This document shows positions 54,728 to 63,816 of a stretch of 64,000 nucleotides of DNA, piece by piece. The position numbers and the translations under genes were made by a program. The notes under the pieces were generated by a model. The model was not told the origin of the DNA. It searched no databases and was given only the letters and a program-made list of their open reading frames with translations. The DNA lies in NCBI RefSeq assembly GCF_014109825.1, contig NZ_CP059576.1:2754001-2818000 (forward strand). The letters run 5' to 3'. Source of the stretch: Legionella sp. PC997. GTDB taxonomy: Bacteria > Pseudomonadota > Gammaproteobacteria > Legionellales > Legionellaceae. The number at the start of each line of letters is the position of its first letter. Position 1 is the first letter of the stretch.

Positions 54728-55732
54728 TTAGGAAGTCTTTTTTAACGTATCCATCAAGATCGTTTCAAGTTGTTCCTGGTTTACTGCAGTACATACACGG
54801 ACAATATTCCCCTTTTTATCCACTTTAGTAGTACCTGATTGATCTTCCGGGTTTAATACAACGCTCAATTTTTTATTTATTGACTTAACAATTGAACTAT
54901 CATGCGCTACTACTGCTGAAAGCACATCCCAAAAATACCACTTATGGTCAAATATCTCAGCTTCATTACGATGAAAAAGCTCATAAAAAAATTTATTACC
55001 CAAACTATTTTGATTTTGTTTTAATTTCAGATAAAACTCTTTAGTTACCGGAACTTGATTAGTTACATCCAGACCAATCAAAGTAATAGGAATTCCTGAA
55101 CGAAATACTTTGTCGGCAGCATGAGGGTCAACGTAAATATTCCATTCTGCAGTGTTATTTCGAATTGAATGATCTAACTCAATCAGATTCCCCGTACTAT
55201 CTACGGCACCACCCATAACATAAATCCTTTTAATTTTATTCTTTATCCTGGGCATTTGAGTCACTAACTCCCCCAGATTTGTTAGGGGGCCAATAGCTAA
55301 AATCTCAACTGGATCTTTTGAATTCTTTAAAGTAGATTTCAACAATTGCATTGCACTTTGTGAGTTGGATACTTCAACTATGGGCAACAAATTTGCAGCA
55401 CCAGCTAAATCATCTGCTTGTTTACGAAGCCAATTAGGAAATTGATGGGTACCAGCCATGGGTGTATCGCGCCCGCAAGCTAATGGAATGTTTTCATGAT
55501 GCGTCAATGCTAATAATCCAGCAACATTCCGCAATCCTGCTGGGCAATGTGATTCTCCAGTACCTACCACGGTAATTGCCTTAATTTCGATATCTTTTTG
55601 TGCTAACAAATAGAACATCGCTAATTCATCGTCGATTCCTACATCCGTATCAATAATAAAAGGTCTATCAGCATGTGCTAGAGAAAATAATAAAGAGAAA
55701 ATAAAAACCACCGTTTGTTTTGCAAAATTCAT
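54728..55732 (-). CDS. Exported nucleoside hydrolase
   Basis: This 334-residue protein belongs to the inosine-uridine nucleoside hydrolases, which split nucleosides into ribose and base. A Sec signal peptide (MNFAKQTVVFIFSLLFSLAHA) precedes the mature part, which begins with the Ca-binding DTDVGIDDELA. ILAIGPLTNLGELV, YVMGGAVDSTGN and the Asn/His parts follow, so the site looks intact. A periplasmic location means it could act on external nucleosides. Its start overlaps the stop of the MFS gene by four bases (55729-55732), so both are likely made together. Confidence 0.9.
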   Translation of the reverse strand: MNFAKQTVVFIFSLLFSLAHADRPFIIDTDVGIDDELAMFYLLAQKDIEIKAITVVGTGESHCPAGLRNVAGLLALTHHENIPLACGRDTPMAGTHQFPNWLRKQADDLAGAANLLPIVEVSNSQSAMQLLKSTLKNSKDPVEILAIGPLTNLGELVTQMPRIKNKIKRIYVMGGAVDSTGNLIELDHSIRNNTAEWNIYVDPHAADKVFRSGIPITLIGLDVTNQVPVTKEFYLKLKQNQNSLGNKFFYELFHRNEAEIFDHKWYFWDVLSAVVAHDSSIVKSINKKLSVVLNPEDQSGTTKVDKKGNIVRVCTAVNQEQLETILMDTLKKTS

Positions 55733-57012
55733 AATCCATCTCCCGATTCCACATATAATTTTTTAATAGTTAATACTGCAACGAAACAAAAAATGGCACT
55801 CAAAGTTAGGTAAAAACTGGGAGCAAGATTACTATTTAATGACTGGATTAAATAAGTCGTAATAAACGGGGTTAACCCTCCAAAAAAAGCGAATGCCAGA
55901 TTATAGGAAATAGCAATCCCAGTATAACGAATCGGCACCGGGAATAACTCAACAAGTATGCTGGGATAAACCATAATAGAGCTACTTAATATAGCAAAAA
56001 TAAATAAGCTTACTATAAGTAACAAAGTGGTCTGTTGGGATAAAGTAACGAATAAAATATAACTTAACAAAATAAACCCAACCGATCCGATTAAAAGAAT
56101 CACTTTACGGCCCAACCGATCACCACACCAACAAAAAAACACCAGCAGCAAGGAATAAAAACCTAAATTAATTGTATTGAGTAAGGTTGCTTGTTGTGTG
56201 GGATAAGCAAGAACCGTTGAGAGGTAGGTAGGCATATAGAGGAATAATAAATTGATCATTACAGAACCTAGACAGGTTAAACCAATTCCTTGCAAAATAT
56301 TGCGCCAGTAAAGGGTCATTGCCTCAACAAAAGGAACTCGTGTATTTTCTGATGAATTTTTAAATGCAAGAAATAAGGGACTTTCAGACAATTGTTTGCG
56401 AATATAGAAACTGAACACACCGAGCAATCCACCGAAAACAAATGGAATCCGCCAACCATAGCTTAATAATTGAGCATTTGAGAGCTGGTTGGTTAAAATT
56501 AAACTAATCACCGCGCCCAGTAAAATACCTAAATTTAGGCAAGCGAAAATAATGCCACAAGCCAGAGCTCTGAAACGAGGATTAACATGCTCGCAAGTGA
56601 AGGTTAATGCTCCAGGAATTTCCCCACCAATTGATAGTCCTTGCAATAAACGAAGCACAATTAAAAAAACACTCGCAGAAATCCCTATCTGTTGATAAGT
56701 GGGTAAAAATCCAATAAGCACCGTGGGAAGAGCCATCAAGAGCACTGAAAAAATGAACGTCTTTTTGCGACCGTATTTATCTCCAAAATGACTAAAGACA
56801 AGACCACCTAACGGACGAATTAAATATCCAATGGCAAAAACCGCATAAACACTCATCAATGAAGCAAATTTGTCTGTTTCTGGAAAAAAAATCTGACTAA
56901 TGATTGGTGCGAAAATAACATAAATGACAAAATCATAAAATTCCAACGCCCCACCTAAAGAAGCAAGAAAAATAATTTTCCGTTCATTAGACTTTAATTT
57001 CGACTTATGCAT
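55729..57012 (-). CDS. MFS transporter, metabolite:H+ symporter type
   Basis: This 427-residue carrier has 12 segments and resembles the ProP/ShiA/KgtP branch of the major facilitator superfamily. ASLGGALEFYDFVIYVIFAPIIS is the helix-1 motif with its acidic-aromatic group. GDKYGRKKTF is the loop 2-3 motif and RLLQGLSIGGEIPGA the helix-4/5 segment. AAGGA lies seven bases before the ATG at 57012; a frame to 57069 is less likely. The downstream exported nucleoside hydrolase overlaps its stop. It may import the freed base or ribose, but that is inference. Confidence 0.9.
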   Translation of the reverse strand: MHKSKLKSNERKIIFLASLGGALEFYDFVIYVIFAPIISQIFFPETDKFASLMSVYAVFAIGYLIRPLGGLVFSHFGDKYGRKKTFIFSVLLMALPTVLIGFLPTYQQIGISASVFLIVLRLLQGLSIGGEIPGALTFTCEHVNPRFRALACGIIFACLNLGILLGAVISLILTNQLSNAQLLSYGWRIPFVFGGLLGVFSFYIRKQLSESPLFLAFKNSSENTRVPFVEAMTLYWRNILQGIGLTCLGSVMINLLFLYMPTYLSTVLAYPTQQATLLNTINLGFYSLLLVFFCWCGDRLGRKVILLIGSVGFILLSYILFVTLSQQTTLLLIVSLFIFAILSSSIMVYPSILVELFPVPIRYTGIAISYNLAFAFFGGLTPFITTYLIQSLNSNLAPSFYLTLSAIFCFVAVLTIKKLYVESGDGL

Positions 57013-57180
57013 TTGCAGATCCTTGTCACATAAAATTTCTGTAAAATACCATAACTTTACCTCGCTCACATGAATTTTTTAAACCAACTCTCATCTCCTT
57101 ACGTTTAAATATTTTCTTCAATAGTTCTTTTTTCTGAATTTTAGTAACATCAATAAAATCGATCATTGTTTCAGTCCAAG

Positions 57181-58026
57181 ATGAAAAAACATATTATTTC
57201 TGAACAAGTTATTCGGCGCGTAGAATCAGCCGTAACTCAAGAACATATAGAAGCGTACAAAAAAGATGGGGCTGTTTGTATTCGTCAAATTCTTACCCCC
57301 ATAGAAATAGAATTACTCTGTAATGGTATCGAACTCAATCTGAACTCACCAAGCCCACGGGTCAAAATTGCGAGTAAAAGTGAGGATCCAGGACGATTTA
57401 TTGAAGATTTTTGTACCTGGCAAACCAATTCTTATTACCAACAATTCATCTTTGAATCGCCGGTTAGCCTTATTGCAGCCAAACTTATGGAAAGTAAAAA
57501 ATCACGACTCTACCATGATCATCTTTTAGTTAAAGAGCCTAGCACGCAACAACGAACACCATGGCATCAAGATCAGCCGTATTACAATATTGAAGGAACC
57601 CAAAATTGCAGTTTATGGATCCCTGTTGATCCAGTATCTCGTATTTCTACCTTAGAGTTTATTGCAGGCTCTCATTTAGGACCGTGGTTTATGCCTCGAT
57701 CCTTTATGGATAGCCAAGCAAAATGGTTTCCAGAAGGAAGCCTCGCAGAGCTTCCTGATATTGACTCAAAACGTGAAGACTACCCTATTATCGGGTGGGA
57801 AATAACTCCAGGTGATGTAGTTTGCTTTCATATGCTTACTCTTCATGCTGCAGGCGGAGTAGGTTCTCAGAAACGTCGAGTTTTCTCAGTACGTTTTCTC
57901 GGTGATGATGCGATCCATGCACCACGAAAATGGGCTACTTCCCCTGATTTTCCGGGGTTAAGCGAGCAACTTCCAGAAGGCGCACATATGGACCATCCTT
58001 TATTTCCTGTCGTTTGGGAGTACTAA
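57181..58026 (+). CDS. Phytanoyl-CoA dioxygenase-family oxygenase
   Basis: This 281-residue protein is a Fe(II)/2-oxoglutarate oxygenase of the PhyH type. The metal site starts HQDQPYYNIEG (His-x-Asp) and ends FHMLTLHAAGGVGSQKRRVFSVRF, with the distal His and the Arg that binds 2-oxoglutarate. SLWIPVDPVSRISTLEFIAGSHLG lies between. The ATG at 57181 is used; a TTG five codons earlier is possible. Members hydroxylate fatty acyl-CoA, amino acids or antibiotic precursors, so the substrate is unknown. Confidence 0.88.
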   Translation: MKKHIISEQVIRRVESAVTQEHIEAYKKDGAVCIRQILTPIEIELLCNGIELNLNSPSPRVKIASKSEDPGRFIEDFCTWQTNSYYQQFIFESPVSLIAAKLMESKKSRLYHDHLLVKEPSTQQRTPWHQDQPYYNIEGTQNCSLWIPVDPVSRISTLEFIAGSHLGPWFMPRSFMDSQAKWFPEGSLAELPDIDSKREDYPIIGWEITPGDVVCFHMLTLHAAGGVGSQKRRVFSVRFLGDDAIHAPRKWATSPDFPGLSEQLPEGAHMDHPLFPVVWEY

Positions 58027-58190
58027 TCGAGATAGACTCTTTAACTCAGTATGAATTACAGGTCTCGTCTTAGAGTTTTATTTAGTTATTACCTTAAAAA
58101 GAAACAACAACCAAATTTTTACAATAAAAATTCTGTTTTTTTTCTTAAAAATAAGCAATACTTCTTTCTGAATAAATCGTGGTAAAACCT

Positions 58191-59000
58191 ATGGTTAAAA
58201 TAAGGCCTTTTCTTAAATGGGCGGGGAGTAAATACAACTGTTTGGAAAAGATTATTCCCTTTCTTCCTCCAGGTAAACGCTTAATTGAGCCTTTTGCCGG
58301 CTCGGGCGTCGTTTTTATGAATACAAATTATTCATCCTATTTGTTAGCTGAAAGTAATTTTGATTTAATTTATCTTTTCACAACCTTGCAGCAACAAGGG
58401 GATGCGTTCATTAAACAATGCGAAACCTATTTCAGCCCAGAATTCAACCATAAAGAAAAATATTATCAAATAAGATCTGATTTTAATGCCTCTCTTCATT
58501 CTGCGCAAAAATCTGCACTTTTTCTTTACCTAAACCGACACGGTTATAATGGATTATGCCGCTATAATTCGAAAGGAATCTATAACGTTCCTTTTGGGCT
58601 TTACAGCAAACCCTATTTTCCACGCAAAGAAATGCAGCTCTTTCACTCAAAAAGCCAACAAACAGAATTCATCCATAATGATTTCAGAAAAACTTTTGAA
58701 TATGCAGAACGAGGGGATGTAATTTATTGCGACCCTCCTTATGTACTTCTTTCAGAGAAATCACATCACTTACCCTATACTAAAAAGCTGTTTACAACCG
58801 AAGATCAAATCGAATTGACAGAATTAGCTAAAGAAACAGCGGCTCGGGGAATTCCAGTTATACTTTCCAATCACGATACTGAATTTACTCGTTACCACTA
58901 CAGAAAAGCCGAAATTAAAAGTTTTCCCGTGTCACGTTTTATTAATTGCCAAGGGTCACTACGGCGTCCAGTAAACGAGTTAATTGCAATATTTAATTAA
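58191..59000 (+). CDS. dam: DNA adenine methyltransferase (Dam-like)
   Basis: This 269-residue protein matches Dam throughout: FLKWAGSKYNCLEKI, EPFAGSGVVFMN for AdoMet binding, FLYLNRHGYNGLCRYN, VPFGLYSKPYFP, and the catalytic DPPY in YCDPPYVLLS. The similarity suggests methylation of adenine in GATC. The start is ATG at 58191; a GTG four codons earlier is possible and neither has a strong ribosome-binding site. No restriction enzyme lies beside it, so it looks like an orphan housekeeping methyltransferase. Confidence 0.92.
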   Translation: MVKIRPFLKWAGSKYNCLEKIIPFLPPGKRLIEPFAGSGVVFMNTNYSSYLLAESNFDLIYLFTTLQQQGDAFIKQCETYFSPEFNHKEKYYQIRSDFNASLHSAQKSALFLYLNRHGYNGLCRYNSKGIYNVPFGLYSKPYFPRKEMQLFHSKSQQTEFIHNDFRKTFEYAERGDVIYCDPPYVLLSEKSHHLPYTKKLFTTEDQIELTELAKETAARGIPVILSNHDTEFTRYHYRKAEIKSFPVSRFINCQGSLRRPVNELIAIFN

Positions 59001-59054
59001 TTTGAAAGCTGAGGAGTAGGTGAAGCGAAACTCGGGATCAGTAACCTTATTAAA

Positions 59055-59081
59055 CCTGGGTTTCGCTTCGCTTCACCCAGG
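59055..59081. repeat. Dispersed palindromic element, perfect arms
   Basis: CCTGGGT (59055-59061) and ACCCAGG (59075-59081) are perfect 7-bp arms with TTCGCTTCGCTTC inside. A partial second copy with GGTGAAGCGAAACTCGGG lies just upstream, at 59020-59038, in opposite orientation. The pair sits between the convergent Dam and MFS genes. Confidence 0.7.
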
Positions 59082-59089
59082 CTTCAGGA

Positions 59090-60361
59090 TTAATTAATTT
59101 GATGATCTTTATGATCTTTGATAAAGAATGCAAGAATAGTAACCAGTAATAATGAAAGGGGTAATATAGATAAAGCCACCTGGTAATCTACCACTGTATA
59201 AATATGCTCTCCCTCCACAATGCCACTATCACCAAAAGTATCCAGTAATTTACCAACTAAAGGTTGGAAAATAACCCCACCAAGTGTAACGATCATATTG
59301 GTGGCTGCAAAGACCGTACCTGATAATTGAGCCCCACTGCATTCCTTAGCCATAATAAATACAATAATTTCCGTGGCACTAAAGACACCATACAAGAACA
59401 ATAAGACATTTAAACTTAAATAGGATAACCCAGGCAGATAGAGTACAAGACTTATACAAATCAACGCCAAAATTGCACCTAACACTAAAGGTAACAAACG
59501 TCTTCCAGTACGATCCGATAAATAACCCGCTATAGGAGCACCCACCGCCCAACCTAAGAAGACTGCAGAGACCGTCCTGGCAGCCTCAACTTTAGTCAAA
59601 TGGTGCGCTTGTTCCAAGTACGTTTTTCCCCATAACTCACCGAATACAGATAAAGAGGTATACAAACAAGCTCCAACAAAACCGATAACCCAAACTTCTG
59701 GAGCCATTAATACTTTAAGAACATTTCTGAAAAATTCAGGTAAAGGATGTTTATTGGGGTGATGTCCTTCGGGACCATCACGTACCACGAGAAACATCAG
59801 CACACTCAAACCCGAGCCTACAATGGCAATAAAGAACAACACATGTTCCCAACCAATGCTCTGAGACCACTCGGTAATCTTCACTTCACCATACACAAGA
59901 CCTAACATCCCTAAAGTAGTCATCAAGCCTGCAACTAAAGAAAAATAACGTCGGGGCAACCAATGTAATGCCAGAGAGAGAACTCCCACAAATGCAAATG
60001 AAGAACCAAATCCTACGAGAAAGCGACCTGCCCCAACCAAAAACATAGAAGAGGTCAAGGTAAACATCCAGGAACCAACGGTACAACAGATGCAGGCAAA
60101 AGTTAGAAGCCGTCTAGGACCAAATCGATCCATGAGCATTCCTACAGGCATTTGCATCGGCGAGTAAGCGAAATAATATAAAGCAGATATTTGACCAAAA
60201 GTAGTCGCTGAAATATGCCCCAACGCAATACTTAACTCAGTCTGCAAAACACCTGGAATTATGCGTAAGATAAACTCATAGCAATAAAAAATTGCCCCAA
60301 CGAAGCAGATAAACATGCCAAAGAGCATTTGTTTTCTTGATACAGTATTATTTAGGTGCAT
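59090..60361 (-). CDS. MFS transporter, tandem copy B
   Basis: This 423-residue 12-segment carrier resembles the next upstream gene closely: FYCYEFILRIIPGVLQTEL, QMPVGMLMDRFGPRRLLTFACICC, GRFLVGFGSSFAFVGVLSLALHWLPRRYFSLVAGLMTTLGMLGLVYGE. The loop 2-3 motif DRFGPRRL is the family signature. Its 5' end overlaps the upstream carrier gene by 14 bases, so the two are co-translated. The substrate is unknown. Confidence 0.9.
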   Translation of the reverse strand: MHLNNTVSRKQMLFGMFICFVGAIFYCYEFILRIIPGVLQTELSIALGHISATTFGQISALYYFAYSPMQMPVGMLMDRFGPRRLLTFACICCTVGSWMFTLTSSMFLVGAGRFLVGFGSSFAFVGVLSLALHWLPRRYFSLVAGLMTTLGMLGLVYGEVKITEWSQSIGWEHVLFFIAIVGSGLSVLMFLVVRDGPEGHHPNKHPLPEFFRNVLKVLMAPEVWVIGFVGACLYTSLSVFGELWGKTYLEQAHHLTKVEAARTVSAVFLGWAVGAPIAGYLSDRTGRRLLPLVLGAILALICISLVLYLPGLSYLSLNVLLFLYGVFSATEIIVFIMAKECSGAQLSGTVFAATNMIVTLGGVIFQPLVGKLLDTFGDSGIVEGEHIYTVVDYQVALSILPLSLLLVTILAFFIKDHKDHQIN

Positions 60362-61646
60362 GTGCGTGAGTTTCCCTTAAAAAGAAAGTTAATAAAGCAG
60401 CAATAAACATACTAAGAGGTATGAAAGCCAGCGCAATGCGATAATCAGTCACGTTATAAAGCTTATTTACGTTTTCAACAACCAACGCTGAAGAAAGTGA
60501 GGTTCCACTGCGAACGGAATAGCTGAAATCCAATAAATGTCCTACTAAAGGTTGTAATAACATTCCCCCAAGCATGACAATCATGTTTGTAAATGCCATA
60601 GCTGTACCTGCAGCCTCTCCAGGACTCAATTCCCTTCCCACCGCAAATACAATCGCTTGCGCACTATAAAATAAGCCTAAGAAAAACATGAGTATTTGTA
60701 CATTAGTTTCAGTTAAACCAGGGAAGTACAGAATGACTAGCATAAGAACAGTAGCGATACTTGCACCTAGAAACATAGGCAACTTTCTACGCCCTATGCG
60801 GTCAGAAAAATAACCCATTAGTGGGGCGCCTATGGTAAAGCCCAAAAAGAGCAATGAGTTTGCTAAACCAGCGGCATGCGCAGATAAGCCGTGTGCATGT
60901 CTTAAATAGGGAATGCCCCATAACTCAGCAAAAACAGTTGTCGGCAAATAAACCATACAACCGTACAATCCATTAATCCATATTTGTTTATTGCTCAATA
61001 TTATATTTAAATCAATTAAGCCGATTTTAAAATTAGAAACAGTACCACTTTGTCTATACCGACCTTTTTTATCATGGATGCCTAACCATAAAACAAAAGT
61101 TAATACGATCCCAAAAAATGCCGTCATATTTAGGGTTTTAATCCATCCCAATTTAGTGACGAAAAGCTCTAAAAAATTATCCCCCAGCATGGCACCGACT
61201 GTTCCTAATGCTGAGGTAATTCCAGAGACCATAGCGAGTTTATTCTCAGGCAACCAAATTGTAGCAAGTTTTAATACTCCCACAAAGGCAAAAGCAGAGC
61301 CTAATCCTACTAAAAATCGTCCTGAAGCTGCAACCCAAAACGAGGTTGTACCTGTGAATAAAAATGTTCCAACGACGCAAATGAAACAGGCTACAGTTAA
61401 CAATCTTCGAGGACCATAGCGATCCATCATAATCCCTACAGGTAATTGCATAGGGACATATGCATAATAATATATAGATGAAATGTGCCCAAAACCTGTT
61501 GCAGACAAATTAAAATGCTCACGTAGAGCAGTTTCCATGACACTAGGTGCTATTCGAAGCAAATATTCGTAACTGTAAAATACCGCTCCAAGACCACAAA
61601 TAAGCCATCCAATTAATGCGTAATTTCTCCGGTTTTCAGAAAGCAA
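60348..61646 (-). CDS. MFS transporter, tandem copy A
   Basis: This 432-residue carrier shares the same blocks as the downstream copy: FYSYEYLLRIAPSVMETAL, QLPVGIMMDRYGPRRLLTVACFICV, GRFLVGLGSAFAFVGVLKLATIWLPENKLAMVSGITSALGTVGAMLGD. The two genes are a tandem duplication that diverged mainly in the middle loop (about residues 190-215) and the ends. The stop overlaps the downstream start. The substrate is unknown, though an organic anion or amino acid is plausible for this branch. Confidence 0.9.
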   Translation of the reverse strand: MLSENRRNYALIGWLICGLGAVFYSYEYLLRIAPSVMETALREHFNLSATGFGHISSIYYYAYVPMQLPVGIMMDRYGPRRLLTVACFICVVGTFLFTGTTSFWVAASGRFLVGLGSAFAFVGVLKLATIWLPENKLAMVSGITSALGTVGAMLGDNFLELFVTKLGWIKTLNMTAFFGIVLTFVLWLGIHDKKGRYRQSGTVSNFKIGLIDLNIILSNKQIWINGLYGCMVYLPTTVFAELWGIPYLRHAHGLSAHAAGLANSLLFLGFTIGAPLMGYFSDRIGRRKLPMFLGASIATVLMLVILYFPGLTETNVQILMFFLGLFYSAQAIVFAVGRELSPGEAAGTAMAFTNMIVMLGGMLLQPLVGHLLDFSYSVRSGTSLSSALVVENVNKLYNVTDYRIALAFIPLSMFIAALLTFFLRETHAHAPK

Positions 61647-61736
61647 AGTAATCTCCTTAACTATTTGTTAGGCAAGAACAAGCACTGTTTCAAAATTCAA
61701 CAGTGAAATTCATACCTACAATTCACCTATTTTTAT

Positions 61737-61808
61737 CCCGAGCGCAAACAGGAACATCTCACATGGCATACTGCTACACCTTGAGATCCCTCATGCATTC
61801 GGGATGCT
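61737..61808. repeat. Degenerate CATCCCGAGCG-type palindrome
   Basis: ATCCCGAGCGC at the left and GGGAT at the right bracket the stretch, with TGAGATCCCTC and ACATCTCA pairing inside. It is related to the repeat at 40724 and lies between the MFS and malic enzyme genes. Confidence 0.4.
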
Positions 61809-61812
61809 ACTT

Positions 61813-63063
61813 TTATTCTAAATTACAACTTACTTGATTCGCGCCGCTTGCTATTGCAGCTTCAGCCACAGCAGCAGGGACTCGTTCTCTTAAACGAGGG
61901 TCAATAGGCTTGGGAATGATGTAGTTAGGGCCAAAATCCCAATGCGTAACACCTGGGTAATTATCCTTCACTACCTGGGGAACAGGCTCATGCACCAGTT
62001 GACGGATAGCTTCAACTGCCGCAATTTGCATCGATTGATTAATACACTTGGCACGTACATCCAACGCACCACGAAAAATATAGGGAAAACACAACACATT
62101 ATTGACTTGGTTAGGATAGTCACTACGTCCAGTAGCAATAACCAAATCATTACGTACTTGAAATGCTAATTCAGGTCTGATTTCAGGGTCAGGGTTAGAT
62201 AAAGCAAAAATAACAGGCTTAGGTGCCATCAATTTTAATAGATCTGCGTCCAACAAATTCGGTTTGGCAACTCCAATAAATACATCTGCATCTACCAGTG
62301 CATCAGCTAGAGTCCGGCATTCAGTCGTACGTGCAAAAGCAAATTTATAAGCATTTAGATCGGCACGACCTGAATGGATAACTCCCTTAGTATCCAAAAG
62401 TAACATATTCTCTTTATGGGCGCCCATTGCAACAAGCAATCGCATCGAAGCAATTCCCGCAGCTCCTGCACCAATACATACAATTTTGGCATCGGATAAT
62501 TTTTTTTGCTGCAATTCAAGGGCATTTAGCAAAGCTGCGGCAACCACTATAGCAGTACCATGCTGGTCATCATGAAATACAGGAATATTCAATTGCTCAA
62601 TTAACGCCTGCTCAATCTCAAAACATTCCGGAGCTTTAAGATCTTCTAGGTTAATTCCTCCGAAAGTGGGGGCAATACGTTTGGCTGTGGAGATAAATGC
62701 TTGAGAATCATGAGCATCAATTTCGATGTCAAATACATCAATACCTGCAAAACGCTTAAATAAAACAGCTTTACCTTCCATAACTGGTTTACTCGCAAGA
62801 GGTCCAAGATCCCCCAAACCCAGCACCGCAGTACCATTAGTCATTACCGCAACTAAATTTCCCTTATTAGTGTAACGATAAGCATCTTCGGGGTTTTCTG
62901 CTATTGCAATCACCGGGGCAGCAACACCCGGTGTATAAGCTAGAGACAAATCACTCTGAGAGTCAGTTGATTTGGTAATATGAACACCAAGTTTTCCGGG
63001 AGTTGGAAACTCATGATAATCCAATGCGCACTGCTTTAAAACGTCATTATCCAAAGTACTCAC
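61813..63063 (-). CDS. Malic enzyme, short form
   Basis: This 416-residue enzyme oxidatively decarboxylates malate to pyruvate with NAD(P). It begins [35 protein letters not shown], with the catalytic Tyr. The metal site is at [12 protein letters not shown], and [15 protein letters not shown] is conserved. NAD(P) binds at [17 protein letters not shown]. It lacks the phosphotransacetylase-like domain of the 750-residue MaeB type. It stands alone upstream of rpmE on the same strand. Confidence 0.94.
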   Translation of the reverse strand: MSTLDNDVLKQCALDYHEFPTPGKLGVHITKSTDSQSDLSLAYTPGVAAPVIAIAENPEDAYRYTNKGNLVAVMTNGTAVLGLGDLGPLASKPVMEGKAVLFKRFAGIDVFDIEIDAHDSQAFISTAKRIAPTFGGINLEDLKAPECFEIEQALIEQLNIPVFHDDQHGTAIVVAAALLNALELQQKKLSDAKIVCIGAGAAGIASMRLLVAMGAHKENMLLLDTKGVIHSGRADLNAYKFAFARTTECRTLADALVDADVFIGVAKPNLLDADLLKLMAPKPVIFALSNPDPEIRPELAFQVRNDLVIATGRSDYPNQVNNVLCFPYIFRGALDVRAKCINQSMQIAAVEAIRQLVHEPVPQVVKDNYPGVTHWDFGPNYIIPKPIDPRLRERVPAAVAEAAIASGANQVSCNLE

Positions 63064-63200
63064 TCTCTTACACAGAAATAAAACTTAAGTAAGGTCAAAA
63101 AATCCTACCAACCATTATTCAATTTATTGTACAACCATTGTGCTACAGGCACACAAACATCTGACTATGAACCCTTACTAAAATATAAGAGAAACAGCCA

Positions 63201-63299
63201 ATGGATGATAAGATGGAGACAATAATTGGACGTCAAGAACCTGCGACACCGAAATTAGCATTGCAGGAACAATCTGTCAATAAGATATACTTCGAATGA
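63201..63299 (+). CDS. Possible 32-residue peptide or gene remnant
   Basis: ATG at 63201 opens a 32-codon frame, MDDKMETIIGRQEPATPKLA onward, ending NKIYFE at a TGA in the hairpin that follows. The METIIGRQE start resembles the beginning of some AAA-type ATPases (IIGRE), so this may be the end of a lost gene. AAGAGAAA precedes the start. It is short and may be non-coding. Confidence 0.25.
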   Translation: MDDKMETIIGRQEPATPKLALQEQSVNKIYFE

Positions 63300-63306
63300 A
63301 GTATAT
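63285..63306. terminator. Perfect hairpin upstream of the rpmE terminator
   Basis: ATATACTTC (63285-63293) and GAAGTATAT (63298-63306) form a perfect 9-bp stem with a GAAT loop. It lies four bases before the next hairpin and may belong to the same terminator for rpmE. Confidence 0.5.
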
Positions 63307-63309
63307 TCA

Positions 63310-63338
63310 AATAAGGCGCAAATAACGCGCGCCTTATT
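63310..63338 (-). terminator. rpmE terminator hairpin
   Basis: AATAAGGCGC (63310-63319) and GCGCCTTATT (63329-63338) form a perfect 10-bp stem with a 9-base loop. The right arm covers the rpmE stop codon, so the hairpin forms at the very end of the message. Confidence 0.7.
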
Positions 63339-63567
63339 TCGTTTCTTCTTTAGCAGCTTGAGTAGAACGCTGGCTATAACGATCACGGAACTTCTGAACA
63401 CGACCACCAGTATCTACTAATTTTTGTTTACCAGTATAAAAGGGATGACATTGTGAGCATACTTCAATGTTCAAATCTTTACATAAAGTTGAACGAGTTT
63501 CAAATTCCTCACCGCAACTGCATATTACTTTAACTTTTTTATATTCTGGATGAATTGATGCCTTCAT
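63334..63567 (-). CDS. rpmE: Ribosomal protein L31
   Basis: L31 is a small protein of the large ribosomal subunit that bridges to the small subunit. The 77-residue protein begins [28 protein letters not shown] and keeps the zinc-binding Cys in CSCG and [10 protein letters not shown], so it is the zinc-binding type. KFRDRY near the end is normal. A stem-loop overlaps the stop codon. Upstream ORFs are absent; the Dps-like gene is divergent from it. Confidence 0.97.
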   Translation of the reverse strand: MKASIHPEYKKVKVICSCGEEFETRSTLCKDLNIEVCSQCHPFYTGKQKLVDTGGRVQKFRDRYSQRSTQAAKEETK

Positions 63568-63816
63568 AATACGACTCTCTATAGTTTAAATAAGTATCGC
63601 CACCTGAACCCAACGCCAGGCACCATACTCTGTACAAATGACGCAAAACAATAGCAGAAAAACTGTTGTAAAGCAATTTTTATCAAAAGGAAACCGCGGT
63701 TATACCCTCTTGGTCTATTAAATGAAACAATGATCTTAATATTTCAACATCATTGAAACAAAATAGGCACGATTGGTCTACGCTTATAAAAACGAATTAA
63801 TTTAACAGGAGTTAAA

